Shown one piece after another: positions 1-6,877 of a stretch of DNA of 25,517 nucleotides (its first letter is position 1; each line of letters starts with the position of its first letter). The DNA comes from CAYOWK01 sp964407665. Its GTDB lineage: Bacteria; Pseudomonadota; Alphaproteobacteria; Caulobacterales; Hyphomonadaceae. The stretch lies in NCBI GenBank assembly GCA_964407665.1, contig CAYOWK010000054.1:1-25517 (forward strand), written 5' to 3'. The notes beneath the pieces are model-generated. The model saw nothing but the letters and a program-made list of their open reading frames with translations. It did no database searches and had not been told where the DNA came from. The position numbers were made by a program, and so were the translations under genes.

Positions 1-2
1 TG

Positions 3-266
3 CTGATCGGCGGCAACTGCGGCGCCCACACTGTCCCTTATGTCGAGAACCGGCGCGGCGACGCCCAGCTGGAGCACGAGGCCACGACGACCCGTCTCTC
101 CGACGATCAGCTGTTCTACGCCCGCCAGCGCGGCATCGGCGAGGAACAGGCCGTGGCGCTGCTGGTCAATGGCTTCGTGCGCGACGTGCTGCAGAAGCTC
201 CCGATGGAGTTCGCGGTGGAAGCGCAGAAGCTGCTTGAGGTAAGCCTTGAGGGTAGTGTGGGGTGA
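3..266 (+). CDS. sufB: SufB C-terminal fragment, Fe-S scaffold (5' end outside window)
   Basis: This is the last 87 codons of SufB, a subunit of the cytosolic SufBCD scaffold on which Fe-S clusters are built. The frame opens at the window edge with an NCGAHT motif, whose cysteine corresponds by position to the essential Cys near residue 405 of E. coli SufB (inference from distance to the C-terminus). It continues through EHEATTTRLSDDQLFYARQR and the family-typical ending PMEFAVEAQKLLEVSLEGSVG-stop. The match to the SufB tail is clear. The stop overlaps a GTG start of the next gene (GTGA), so that gene is probably translationally coupled. SufC, the usual next gene, begins only at 3467, about 3.2 kb downstream. 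Confidence 0.95.
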   Translation: MIGGNCGAHTVPYVENRRGDAQLEHEATTTRLSDDQLFYARQRGIGEEQAVALLVNGFVRDVLQKLPMEFAVEAQKLLEVSLEGSVG

Positions 267-712
267 GGGGGAAGCGGGGTTGGGGATTGGTTTGGTGGAT
301 GGCCGGCGGAATTCTCGCCGCGATCCTTGCGCCGATTGGTCTGCTCTACGCCGCTGCCAGCATCTATCAGCCCCTTGACGCAAACTTCGATCCGCTGATC
401 GGCGAGCTCCAGGGCAACAGGCACCAGTCTTCGTGGGCCGGCGTAGCCGAGATGAAGTCTTGCTGCTTTGGCTCTGGCGACCCGCAGGCTTTTGTCTTGC
501 AGAAGCTGGGGAGTCTGGGTTGGACCCCCGTGGAAGTCGGCGGATTTGAAGAGAAGTTCTTCGGTCGCGAGTACCTCGATTCAGGGGTTCAGGTTTTCCA
601 TCGTTCCGCAGCTCGCTTGCCGTGTAGCGACGCGTTCTTTGTTGCGGTGAGCTTCTCCGATGGCAGCCTCAGCAAGGCGGAAGGCACCTGGATCAATGCA
701 GCCTGCGTGTAG
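263..712 (+). CDS. Hypothetical membrane-anchored protein coupled to sufB
   Basis: The family is not recognised. The product is 149 residues from a GTG start overlapping the sufB stop by 4 nt, an arrangement that favours translational coupling. Residues about 9-32 form one hydrophobic segment (WWMAGGILAAILAPIGLLYA) after a basic N-terminus, so it is an inner-membrane-anchored or secreted protein with a soluble domain of about 115 residues. That domain has a CC pair near residue 67, a Cys in a PCSD motif and a near-terminal Cys, which could form disulfides if periplasmic. The 520-660 stretch looks less GC-rich than the suf genes. A lipoprotein is unlikely because no lipobox is visible. The reading frame seems real from its length and coupling; the function is unknown. 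Confidence 0.6.
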   Translation: MRGKRGWGLVWWMAGGILAAILAPIGLLYAAASIYQPLDANFDPLIGELQGNRHQSSWAGVAEMKSCCFGSGDPQAFVLQKLGSLGWTPVEVGGFEEKFFGREYLDSGVQVFHRSAARLPCSDAFFVAVSFSDGSLSKAEGTWINAACV

Positions 713-719
713 CCTGAGT

Positions 720-772
720 TGAAACCATCGGGCGGGTGTCTGGGCTGCTCAGCCATGGTAGGATGAAACCAT
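720..772 (+). promoter_or_regulatory. Putative operator/leader of the toxin-antitoxin pair
   Basis: The nonamer TGAAACCAT occurs at 720-728 and again at 764-772, the second copy running into the antitoxin ATG. Between them lies a small inverted repeat, GGCTG (743-747) / CAGCC (750-754). Ribbon-helix-helix antitoxins normally repress their own promoter through short repeats at this position. The assignment is inference from position and repeat structure. AGGATGA just upstream of the ATG can serve as ribosome binding site. Confidence 0.3.
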
Positions 773-1064
773 GAGCACGATCACGATTGAGATCGACGAT
801 GACACTCTAGCTAACATTAGGACCATCGCTGGCCCGGACGACGGCGAAATTGCCCGCTTCCTCGGCGACTATCTCGCTACTCATCTTGGTCCACAGGAAG
901 ACTTCACGCCTGAACAGCGGGCGACGATCGAAGCTGGGCTGAAAGCCATCGAAGAAGGTCGCACGACCCCTCACGATCAAGTCATGGCCGAAGCGCGGCG
1001 GCGCATCAGACGATGTACGTCGATTGGGCAGACGACGCCCGCGACGCCTTCCTGTCCTTCATAG
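771..1064 (+). CDS. ParD-like antitoxin (ribbon-helix-helix type)
   Basis: This 97-residue protein begins with a short beta strand (STITIEIDDDTLANI) followed by helices, as in ribbon-helix-helix antitoxins. A charged C-terminal helix (FTPEQRATIEAGLKAIEEGR, then MAEARRRIRR) would wrap the partner toxin. The following gene is a ParE/RelE-type toxin, which supports the call. The frame runs 52 nt past the toxin start and adds a low-complexity tail (CTSIGQTTPATPSCPS) after RRIRR; such proteins normally end about there, so the tail may be an add-on from stop-codon loss. Expected role: neutralise ParE and autorepress the operon. The exact antitoxin subfamily is uncertain. Confidence 0.6.
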   Translation: MSTITIEIDDDTLANIRTIAGPDDGEIARFLGDYLATHLGPQEDFTPEQRATIEAGLKAIEEGRTTPHDQVMAEARRRIRRCTSIGQTTPATPSCPS

Positions 1065-1306
1065 ATTTCCTGATCGAGGTCTCTCCAGCGTCTGCCGAAA
1101 AGGCCCAGCTGGAAGTGCAGACAGCACTGTCGAACCTGTCGGTGATGCCCTTCATGGGGCACGGCTCACGATGGCCCGGCCTGCGTGAACTTCTGCTTCC
1201 ACGTTGGAAGAATCTTCTCGTTTATCGAGTCGGCCCGGACGGGATACTGATCGTCGCCCTCTATGACGCCCGGCAGGACCTTGGGAAACTCACGCCTGAA
1301 GAGTGA
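1013..1306 (+). CDS. RelE/ParE-family toxin
   Basis: The product is 97 residues and fits the RelE/ParE fold: an N-terminal WADDARDAFLSFIDFL helix, a second helix (SPASAEKAQLEVQTALSNL), the connecting PFMGHGSRWPGLRELLL motif typical of ParE, and a C-terminal sheet (NLLVYRVGPDGILIVALYDARQD). ParE members poison DNA gyrase and RelE members cleave mRNA; the GHGSRWPGLREL pattern and lack of a Lys/Arg-rich RelE active site favour ParE. That choice is inference. The start lies inside the antitoxin gene in another frame, so expression is probably coupled. It ends 49 nt before the converging minus-strand HicA-like gene. Confidence 0.8.
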   Translation: MYVDWADDARDAFLSFIDFLIEVSPASAEKAQLEVQTALSNLSVMPFMGHGSRWPGLRELLLPRWKNLLVYRVGPDGILIVALYDARQDLGKLTPEE

Positions 1307-1354
1307 GGCGACAAGGCCGCGCGATGCGTGCTGGACCACGATCATTCGCCCACC

Positions 1355-1621
1355 TCAAAGCGGATACTGCGCCTCGGGATCGACACCGGCGTCGGCGAGG
1401 AATTTGCGGATGCCGCGCACATCGTCCTTCCGCACCGAATGGTCGGCGTGGTGGAAGACCGCCGTATGACCGTTCAGCGTGACGGCGTAGCGGCTGCCCG
1501 TCCGCTCCTCGATCTCGCCGCCGACTTCCCGCAGCACGGTTTTCACGTCCGACTCGGAGAGGTTCGAGGGTTCCGGGTGGGCGAAGAGGGCGTGAAGCGT
1601 CTGGCGGTGCTTGTGGTTCAT
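1355..1621 (-). CDS. Solitary HicA-like small protein
   Basis: The product is 88 residues from the ATG at 1621, preceded by GGAAGG at good spacing; a longer in-frame start at 1663 is less likely because family members usually open with MNHKHRQTL. The fold pattern is that of HicA-type double-stranded-RNA-binding-like proteins: SDVKTVLREVGGEI, a beta segment around GSRYAVTLNGHTAVFH, then KDDVRGIRKFLADAGV. In active HicA toxins the catalytic His sits in a GSH motif; here that position reads GSR, though a nearby FHHADH is present. No HicB antitoxin gene adjoins it. It may be a non-toxic member or use another His. It lies opposite to the suf genes. Confidence 0.7.
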   Translation of the reverse strand: MNHKHRQTLHALFAHPEPSNLSESDVKTVLREVGGEIEERTGSRYAVTLNGHTAVFHHADHSVRKDDVRGIRKFLADAGVDPEAQYPL

Positions 1622-1684
1622 GGCTTGGCGCCTTCCGTAGCGGTGTTGAGGGGCCAACCTCACCGTGATCGCACCGGAGCGGTC

Positions 1685-1696
1685 TGATCGCGATCA
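1685..1696. promoter_or_regulatory. 12-bp perfect palindrome in a divergent intergenic region
   Basis: TGATCGCGATCA reads identically on both strands. It lies between the start of the minus-strand HicA-like gene (1621) and the plus-strand lipoprotein gene (1790), where an operator controlling either would sit. No matching regulator is identified. The assignment rests on symmetry and position only; short GATC/CGATCG-rich palindromes also occur by chance in GC-rich DNA. Confidence 0.2.
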
Positions 1697-1789
1697 ATCG
1701 CCCGTCTTTCCTATGGAACACTGCCGCGAAGCAGCTAGACAATCGCGCGGGGACAACCGTGTGGGACTGGTGCTTCGGGGACGAAACCG

Positions 1790-2509
1790 ATGAAACGACT
1801 GCTATTGGCGAGCTTCGCGCTGGCCGCCGCCGCATGTTCGAACGAGACGCCGGCAGTGGAAATCGCAGTTCCGCAACTGCCGCTATGCGCAGACGTCGAA
1901 GGCGACGGGACGAGCCATCCCGACTGCCGGCTGGTTCCGGCCGGGGCGGGCGCGGCGACCTATACGGCGCGCTTTATCGCAGCGAAGGGCGACGCCCCCC
2001 CGAAACTGACGCTCGACGTGGTGGCGGCGTCCGGCGAGACGGTCCAGACAGTCGAGGAGACGCTGGGGGCCACCTTTGGCTCACCGTATCTGGCGGACAT
2101 CGACCGCGACGGCCGCGAGGACGTGGTCGTGTCCATGGAGACGGGCAATACGGCGACGGTCTGGTCGATCCTGCTGGCGGCGGCGGACGGCCAGCTGTCA
2201 TCGGTTGGCGAAGTGTCGGGTGACCACATCACCTGGTCGGACCGCGGCTACGTGGTCGTCCCTGGTCGGGCGAGCTCTGACCTTTGGTCGGTGGCCTTTC
2301 TCGAGATTGCAGAGGGCAAGCTCGTCCCGGTCGTTACGGCGTTTGCGTCGGCAAAGATGGCCTCGGACGGCGGCGTTGATTCCATTGATTGCTCGCTGAC
2401 GGACGATGGAGCGCTGGCGGCGGCGGGTCAGACGGTTGAGCAGGCGCAGCCGGACTTCTGCTTGGAGGAAGCGGTGCTGGAGCTGTTCAGGCCCGATGAG
2501 CCGAACTGA
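1790..2509 (+). CDS. Lipoprotein with Asp-rich (FG-GAP/VCBS-like) loop, paralog 1
   Basis: The product is 239 residues. A basic start (MKRLLL), a hydrophobic stretch and AAAC at residues 13-16 make a lipoprotein signal with Cys16 as the lipidated residue. The mature part contains DIDRDGREDVVV (103-114), the Asp-rich loop plus beta strand seen in FG-GAP/VCBS and other calcium-binding repeats. It resembles the gene at 2576 in layout: LPLCADVE...DCR near the N-terminus, a TVQTVEET-type segment, the Asp loop, a strand with VWS/W, and a FC-LEE near the C-terminus. Two Cys pairs conserved between the two proteins could form disulfides. Periplasmic or outer-membrane location is predicted; the function is unknown. 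Confidence 0.7.
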   Translation: MKRLLLASFALAAAACSNETPAVEIAVPQLPLCADVEGDGTSHPDCRLVPAGAGAATYTARFIAAKGDAPPKLTLDVVAASGETVQTVEETLGATFGSPYLADIDRDGREDVVVSMETGNTATVWSILLAAADGQLSSVGEVSGDHITWSDRGYVVVPGRASSDLWSVAFLEIAEGKLVPVVTAFASAKMASDGGVDSIDCSLTDDGALAAAGQTVEQAQPDFCLEEAVLELFRPDEPN

Positions 2510-2575
2510 CTGCGGGCATTTCCAGTCGCTGCGCATCGTCGTAGCTGTGGCGTCTCAATTGCGGAATCTGAACTC

Positions 2576-3319
2576 ATGAAACGTATGCTTCTCGCGGCTC
2601 TGGCCGCCGTCGCCGTATCGGCCTGCTCGGACAAGACGGAGGCGCCCGCAGATGCCGGGGCTCCACCGGAAGCCGCTGCGCAGAAGCGCCTGCCGCTGCC
2701 GGAATGCGCGGGCGTAGACACGGAAGTCGATGCCGAGGGCAAGGTCGCCTACACCGACTGCCGCGGCATGTTCGAGGACCAGTCCGGCCTGGCCTTTGAG
2801 GCGCGCTGGACGACCGAAGGGGATGTTGTCACCGAGACAATCCAGATCGTCGCGCCCGGCGACGCCACCCTCCAGACCCTGGTTGAGACCATGGACGGCG
2901 CCGGCGGCCCGCCGTCGAGCAAGGACGTGGATGGCGACGGCCGCCTCGACCTGCTGGTTCCCCGCTATCAGGGCATGGTCAATGTCACGTGGGCGGTCTG
3001 GCTGCAGGGAGCCGATCAGAGCTTCAAGCGGGCTGGCGAACTGTTCGGCGTCGATACCCAGACCACCGAAAGCGGTTACATCGCTGCGCCGTCCCGCTCC
3101 AGCGCCGCCTCATGGGCGATCGGATTCGTGAAGCTGGTTGACGGGCAACTCGTTCCTCAGGCGACCGTGGACGTCACGGCCCAAGGAGAAGAAGACGGCA
3201 CGGTGACCGGCTGGACCTGCGCCCTGTCGGCGGATGCGCCGCTGGCGGAGGGTCTGGAGCCCAAGGCGGCCGAGGCTCAGTTCTGCGCCGAGCCGGTCGC
3301 CGCCGGCATTTATCAGTAA
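2576..3319 (+). CDS. Lipoprotein with Asp-rich (FG-GAP/VCBS-like) loop, paralog 2
   Basis: The product is 247 residues with a clear lipobox, VSAC at residues 14-17 after MKRMLLAALAAVA. An Ala/Pro linker leads to the folded part, which repeats the upstream protein's plan: LPLPECAGV...DCRG, a TLQTLVET segment, the Asp loop KDVDGDGRLDLLV (about 116-128), and a C-terminal FCAEPV. The DxDxDGxxD spacing is that of calcium-binding loops. The tandem position 66 nt after the first copy points to local duplication followed by strong divergence. It stands between sufB and sufC but shows no Fe-S feature. Its ligand is unknown. Confidence 0.72.
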   Translation: MKRMLLAALAAVAVSACSDKTEAPADAGAPPEAAAQKRLPLPECAGVDTEVDAEGKVAYTDCRGMFEDQSGLAFEARWTTEGDVVTETIQIVAPGDATLQTLVETMDGAGGPPSSKDVDGDGRLDLLVPRYQGMVNVTWAVWLQGADQSFKRAGELFGVDTQTTESGYIAAPSRSSAASWAIGFVKLVDGQLVPQATVDVTAQGEEDGTVTGWTCALSADAPLAEGLEPKAAEAQFCAEPVAAGIYQ

Positions 3320-3357
3320 CCGCGGCGAATTAGCCGGCCTCAACGATCACAAAAGCG

Positions 3358-3379
3358 CCCCGCCGGGTGTGCGGCGGGG
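3358..3379 (+). terminator. GC-rich hairpin after the second lipoprotein gene
   Basis: CCCCGCCG (3358-3365) pairs perfectly with CGGCGGGG (3372-3379) around a 6-nt loop. It lies 38 nt after the lipoprotein stop. No U-run follows, so it may be a weak or factor-assisted terminator, or an mRNA-end stabiliser, separating the inserted genes from sufC. Confidence 0.4.
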
Positions 3380-3386
3380 TGAAAGA

Positions 3387-3415
3387 TTGTATTGGTGTCC
3401 CATATCTGGGATGTA
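3387..3415 (+). promoter_or_regulatory. Candidate promoter with inverted repeat upstream of sufC
   Basis: TTGTAT (3387-3392) and GATGTA (3410-3415) are separated by 17 nt, fitting a weak sigma70-type promoter. The inverted repeat TCCCA (3398-3402) / TGGGA (3407-3411) occupies the spacer and the edge of the -10 box, where a bound repressor would block polymerase. The site is 52 nt upstream of the sufC start and just after the hairpin at 3358-3379. The sequence does not match the classical IscR type 1 consensus as I know it. Both calls are inference. Confidence 0.3.
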
Positions 3416-3466
3416 GCGGCCCCGAACGGGCGTTTTTGCCCCCCTTTGCGGCCACTGGACAGCCTG

Positions 3467-4228
3467 ATGCTCGCCATCGACAAACTCGAAGCCCGTGTTG
3501 CGCCCGAGGATGCGCCCCCCAAGGCGATCCTGAAAGGGATCAGCCTGAATGTACCCAAGGGCGAGGTCCACGCGGTGATGGGTCCCAACGGCTCGGGCAA
3601 GTCGACCCTGTCCTACGTGTTGAGCGGCCGTCCCGGCTACGAAGTCACCGGCGGAACCGCCACCCTGGACGGCGAGGACCTGCTGGGTCTGGAGCCCGAA
3701 GAGCGGGCTGCGAAGGGCGTGTTCCTGTCGTTCCAGTACCCGGTCGAGATCCCGGGCGTACCGGTTATGACTTTTGTACGCGCGGCCCTCAACGCCCAGC
3801 GCAAGGCGCGGGGCGAGCCCGAGGTGTCAGCGCCCGACTTCCTGAAGAGGGCGCGCGAGGCGGCGGCCAAGCTGCGCATGGACCCCGACATGCTGAAGCG
3901 TCCGCTGAATGTGGGTTTCTCGGGCGGCGAGAAAAAGCGACTCGAGATATTCCAGATGCTGATGCTGGAGCCGCGCCTGATGATCCTCGACGAGACGGAT
4001 TCGGGTCTCGACATCGATGCGCTGCGGGTGGTGGCCGATGGCGTCAATGCGCTGCGCTCGCCGGAGCGGTCGATGGTGGTGATCACCCATTACCAGCGGC
4101 TGCTGGACTACATCAAGCCGGACCATGTGCACGTCCTGTCCGCCGGCCGGATCGTGAAATCGGGCGGACCGGAGCTGGCGCTGGAGCTCGAGAAGTCCGG
4201 CTACGACCCCATCCTGAAGGCCGGCTGA
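3467..4228 (+). CDS. sufC: SufC, ATPase of the SufBCD Fe-S scaffold
   Basis: The product is 253 residues and belongs to the ABC-type ATPase family that powers conformational change in SufBCD; it is cytosolic, not a transporter. Visible motifs: Walker A GPNGSGKS (39-46), Q-loop around Gln90 in FLSFQYPVEIPG, signature FSGGEKKR (151-158), Walker B LMILDETD (171-178) and the switch His208. The start MLAIDKLEAR is chosen over an in-frame ATG at 3392 because the extra 25 residues are unlike the family and include the putative promoter. The stop overlaps the sufD ATG (TGATG), so translation is coupled. This is a confident family call. Confidence 0.97.
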   Translation: MLAIDKLEARVAPEDAPPKAILKGISLNVPKGEVHAVMGPNGSGKSTLSYVLSGRPGYEVTGGTATLDGEDLLGLEPEERAAKGVFLSFQYPVEIPGVPVMTFVRAALNAQRKARGEPEVSAPDFLKRAREAAAKLRMDPDMLKRPLNVGFSGGEKKRLEIFQMLMLEPRLMILDETDSGLDIDALRVVADGVNALRSPERSMVVITHYQRLLDYIKPDHVHVLSAGRIVKSGGPELALELEKSGYDPILKAG

Positions 4229-5223
4229 TGCAGCTGGCGGACCTGCCATCGCGGCGCGTGGAAGCCTGGAGGTGGAGCGATCTTCGCGCCGCCCTTGCGG
4301 GCGACGAGGCGCGCCTGGCCGGGCCTGATGCGGCTGCCGGAGCATCGCCCATTGAGGCGCTGGCCGGCCTGATGCGCCAGGACGGCCCCGGCGACAGTGT
4401 TGTCGACGGCGCGGGCCAGACGTTTGAAAGCCGCCAGGGCGATGGCGATCCGGGCCGCGTGCGCAGGGTGACCGTGCAGCCCGGCAGCAGTAGTCTCTTG
4501 GTCGATCGCATCCGCGTGGAAGCCGGCGGACGCCAGATCCTTCCCGCATTCACGGACATCGAGGTCGGCGATGGCGCCACGGTCACGCGAGTCGTCCTGC
4601 AGGGGGCCTCCGGCGAGGGCTCGGACGCGGTCGTGCTGAACGAGGCGCGGGTGAAGCTGGGCGCCGGGGCGACCTTCCGCCAGTTCGTGATCGCCGATGG
4701 CGCACGGCTGGTTCGCATCGAGACGCAGGTTTCCGTTGCAGGCGAGGGCGCCACGACGGAGCTCAACGCGGTCTATCTCGCGGGCCCGAAGCGGCATGTG
4801 GATCTGACCTCGCAGGTTGTCCACGCAGCGCTGAAGCCCGAGACGCGACAGCTGGTTCGCGGCGTGGCGCGCAAGGGCGGCCGGGGCGTGTTCCAGGGCA
4901 AGTTCAAGGTGGAGCGGAACGCGCAGAAGACCGACGCCGGCATGCAGCACAACGCCCTGCTGTTGGAGGACGGCGCCGAAATCTTCGCCAAGCCCGAGCT
5001 CGAAATCTACGCCGACGACGTCCAGTGCAATCACGGCAACACCGCCGGTCAGATGGACGAGCAGGCGGTCTTCTATCTGCGCTCGCGCGGCATTCCTGAA
5101 GCCGAGGCGCGGGCCATGATCACTCGCGCCTTCCTGATCGCCGCCGTCCCCGACTGGGTCGATGGCGCGTTGCGCGACGAGATCGAGGCAAAGATCGACG
5201 GCTGGCTGAGGGGCGGGGCATGA
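4228..5223 (+). CDS. sufD: SufD, SufBCD scaffold subunit
   Basis: The product is 331 residues. SufD pairs with SufB and SufC; the SufB-SufD interface is where clusters form and SufD helps iron acquisition. The C-terminal beta-helix part is evident: VFQGKFKVERNAQKTDAG, LLEDGAEIFAKPELEIYADD, then QCNHGNTAGQMDEQAVFYL, with Cys267 and His269 in the conserved C-x-H pair of SufD. It is shorter than E. coli SufD (about 420 residues) because of a reduced N-terminal domain, common in alphaproteobacteria as I recall. Start and stop overlap sufC (1 nt) and sufS (4 nt, ATGA). The ATG at 4228 is chosen over the long upstream open frame, which merely reads through sufC out of frame. Confidence 0.93.
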   Translation: MQLADLPSRRVEAWRWSDLRAALAGDEARLAGPDAAAGASPIEALAGLMRQDGPGDSVVDGAGQTFESRQGDGDPGRVRRVTVQPGSSSLLVDRIRVEAGGRQILPAFTDIEVGDGATVTRVVLQGASGEGSDAVVLNEARVKLGAGATFRQFVIADGARLVRIETQVSVAGEGATTELNAVYLAGPKRHVDLTSQVVHAALKPETRQLVRGVARKGGRGVFQGKFKVERNAQKTDAGMQHNALLLEDGAEIFAKPELEIYADDVQCNHGNTAGQMDEQAVFYLRSRGIPEAEARAMITRAFLIAAVPDWVDGALRDEIEAKIDGWLRGGA

Positions 5224-6443
5224 CCGGCGCCTTCGATGTCCACGCCATCCGGGCTCAGTTCCCGATCCTGTCGCGGCAGGTGCACGGCAAACCTCTGGTC
5301 TATCTCGACAACGCGGCCTCGATGCAGAAGCCGGACGCCGTCATCGATGCGATGACGCACCTGATGCGCCACTCCTACGCCAATGTGCACCGCGGGCTGC
5401 ACACGCTGGCGAACGAGGCGACGCAGGCCTACGAGGGCGCGCGCGAGGCCAGCCGCAGGCTCCTCAACGCCAGATCCGCCGACGAGATCGTCTTTACCAA
5501 GAGCGCCACCCACGCGATCAACATTGTCGCCGCCGGGATCGGCCATCGTATCCAGCCGGGCGACGAGATCGTGCTGTCGGTGATGGAGCACCACTCCAAC
5601 ATCGTGCCGTGGCACTTCCTGCGCGAGCGGCGCGGGGCGGTGCTGAAATGGGTGGAGCTGAACGAGGACGGCTCGCTCGATTTCGACAGTCTTGGGCGTT
5701 TGCTCGGACCAAAGACGAGGCTGCTGGCCCTGTCGCAGATGTCGAACGTGCTGGGCACGGTCAACGACGTGAAACGGGCCGGCGCCATGGCTCACGCTGC
5801 GGGCGCCGAGGTGCTGGTCGATGGCTGCCAGGCCATCGTGAACATGGCCGTCGATGTTCAGGACCTCGACTGCGACTACTACGCCTTTTCCGGCCACAAG
5901 CTCTATGGCCCCACAGGGCTAGGGGTTCTCTACGGCAAGCTGGACAGGCTGGCCGCGATGCCGCCCTTCGAGGGCGGCGGCGAGATGATCGAGATCGTGG
6001 CGCGCGACCGGGTCACCTACAACACCCCGCCGCACCGGTTCGAGGCCGGAACTCCGCCGATCATCGAGGCGGCAGGGCTGGGCGCCGCCATTGCATGGGT
6101 CGAAAACCTCGACCGCGCAGCGGCCAGCGCCCACAAGGCGGTGCTTCTGGGCCGGGCCACGGAGGCCCTGCGAAGGGTCAATGGCCTGAAAATACACGGA
6201 ACCGCCCCCGGAAAGGGACCGGTGCTGACCTTCTCCATCGAGGGCGCCCACCCCCACGACCTCGCACAGATTCTTGACCGGCAGGGGGTCGCAATCCGGG
6301 CAGGGCACCATTGCGCCCAGCCGCTGATGGCCCATCTAGGTGTTTCGGCGACTGCGCGGGCCAGCTTCGCCCTGTACAATACAGTCGAAGAAGTGGACGT
6401 TTTCGTCGAGGCGCTGCACAAGGCGCGAGGAATGCTAATCTAG
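5220..6443 (+). CDS. sufS: SufS, cysteine desulfurase
   Basis: The product is 407 residues, normal for group II cysteine desulfurases. It removes sulfur from L-cysteine, forms a persulfide on an active-site Cys and passes it to the SufBCD scaffold, leaving alanine. Key features: DNAAS near residue 31, EHHSN (123-127) stacking on PLP, VDGCQA with Asp201, the PLP Schiff-base Lys227 in SGHKLYGPTG, and catalytic Cys365 in RAGHHCAQP. VDGCQA has Cys where Ala is usual, a small oddity. The start overlaps the sufD stop (ATGA). No separate SufE/SufU gene is in this window, so the sulfur acceptor may be encoded elsewhere. Confidence 0.97.
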   Translation: MTGAFDVHAIRAQFPILSRQVHGKPLVYLDNAASMQKPDAVIDAMTHLMRHSYANVHRGLHTLANEATQAYEGAREASRRLLNARSADEIVFTKSATHAINIVAAGIGHRIQPGDEIVLSVMEHHSNIVPWHFLRERRGAVLKWVELNEDGSLDFDSLGRLLGPKTRLLALSQMSNVLGTVNDVKRAGAMAHAAGAEVLVDGCQAIVNMAVDVQDLDCDYYAFSGHKLYGPTGLGVLYGKLDRLAAMPPFEGGGEMIEIVARDRVTYNTPPHRFEAGTPPIIEAAGLGAAIAWVENLDRAAASAHKAVLLGRATEALRRVNGLKIHGTAPGKGPVLTFSIEGAHPHDLAQILDRQGVAIRAGHHCAQPLMAHLGVSATARASFALYNTVEEVDVFVEALHKARGMLI

Positions 6444-6449
6444 GCGACC

Positions 6450-6848
6450 ATGGCTGACGATCAGACCCTTCACAGCCTTCTCGATCCACTGGCGGTCCCT
6501 CCACCGCCGGAAGGCGCCTCCACGCCTATCCCGCAGGACGAGCTGGACCGGATCACGGACGAGCTGATCCAGCAGTTCAAGACTGTCTACGACCCTGAAA
6601 TCCCTGTCGATATCTACGAGCTGGGCCTGATCTACAAGGTCGACATCAACGACGACCGGCATGTCGATATCGAGATGACCCTCACGGCACCGGCCTGTCC
6701 GGTGGCTGGCGAGATGCCGGGCTGGATCGAGGACGCTGCCCGCCGGGTGCCGGGCGTGAAGTCCGCGAAGGCGAATCTGGTGTTCGACCCGCCCTGGGAT
6801 CCCTCGCGGATGTCCGACGAGGCCCGCCTTGAACTCAACATGTTGTAA
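6450..6848 (+). CDS. sufT: SufT-type Fe-S maturation protein (DUF59/MIP18)
   Basis: The product is 132 residues. The MIP18/DUF59 domain (about 30-125) is clear: DELIQQFKTVYDPEIPVDIYELGLIY, then TLTAPACPVAGEMP with the conserved Cys83, and the ending VFDPPWDPSRMSDEARLELNML typical of SUF-linked members. SufT helps mature Fe-S proteins when demand is high; it is cytosolic. It lies 6 nt after sufS and before sufA in the same operon. An N-terminal Pro-rich extension of about 28 residues precedes the domain. Confidence 0.92.
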   Translation: MADDQTLHSLLDPLAVPPPPEGASTPIPQDELDRITDELIQQFKTVYDPEIPVDIYELGLIYKVDINDDRHVDIEMTLTAPACPVAGEMPGWIEDAARRVPGVKSAKANLVFDPPWDPSRMSDEARLELNML

Positions 6849-6877
6849 GTGCGGCTCGTGATAGACATCTCATAGCC

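Noticed and set aside
3367..5223. A 618-residue open frame that includes sufD
   Set aside because: Its first part is sufC DNA read in the wrong frame; SufD begins at 4228 where the family similarity and the overlap with the sufC stop agree.
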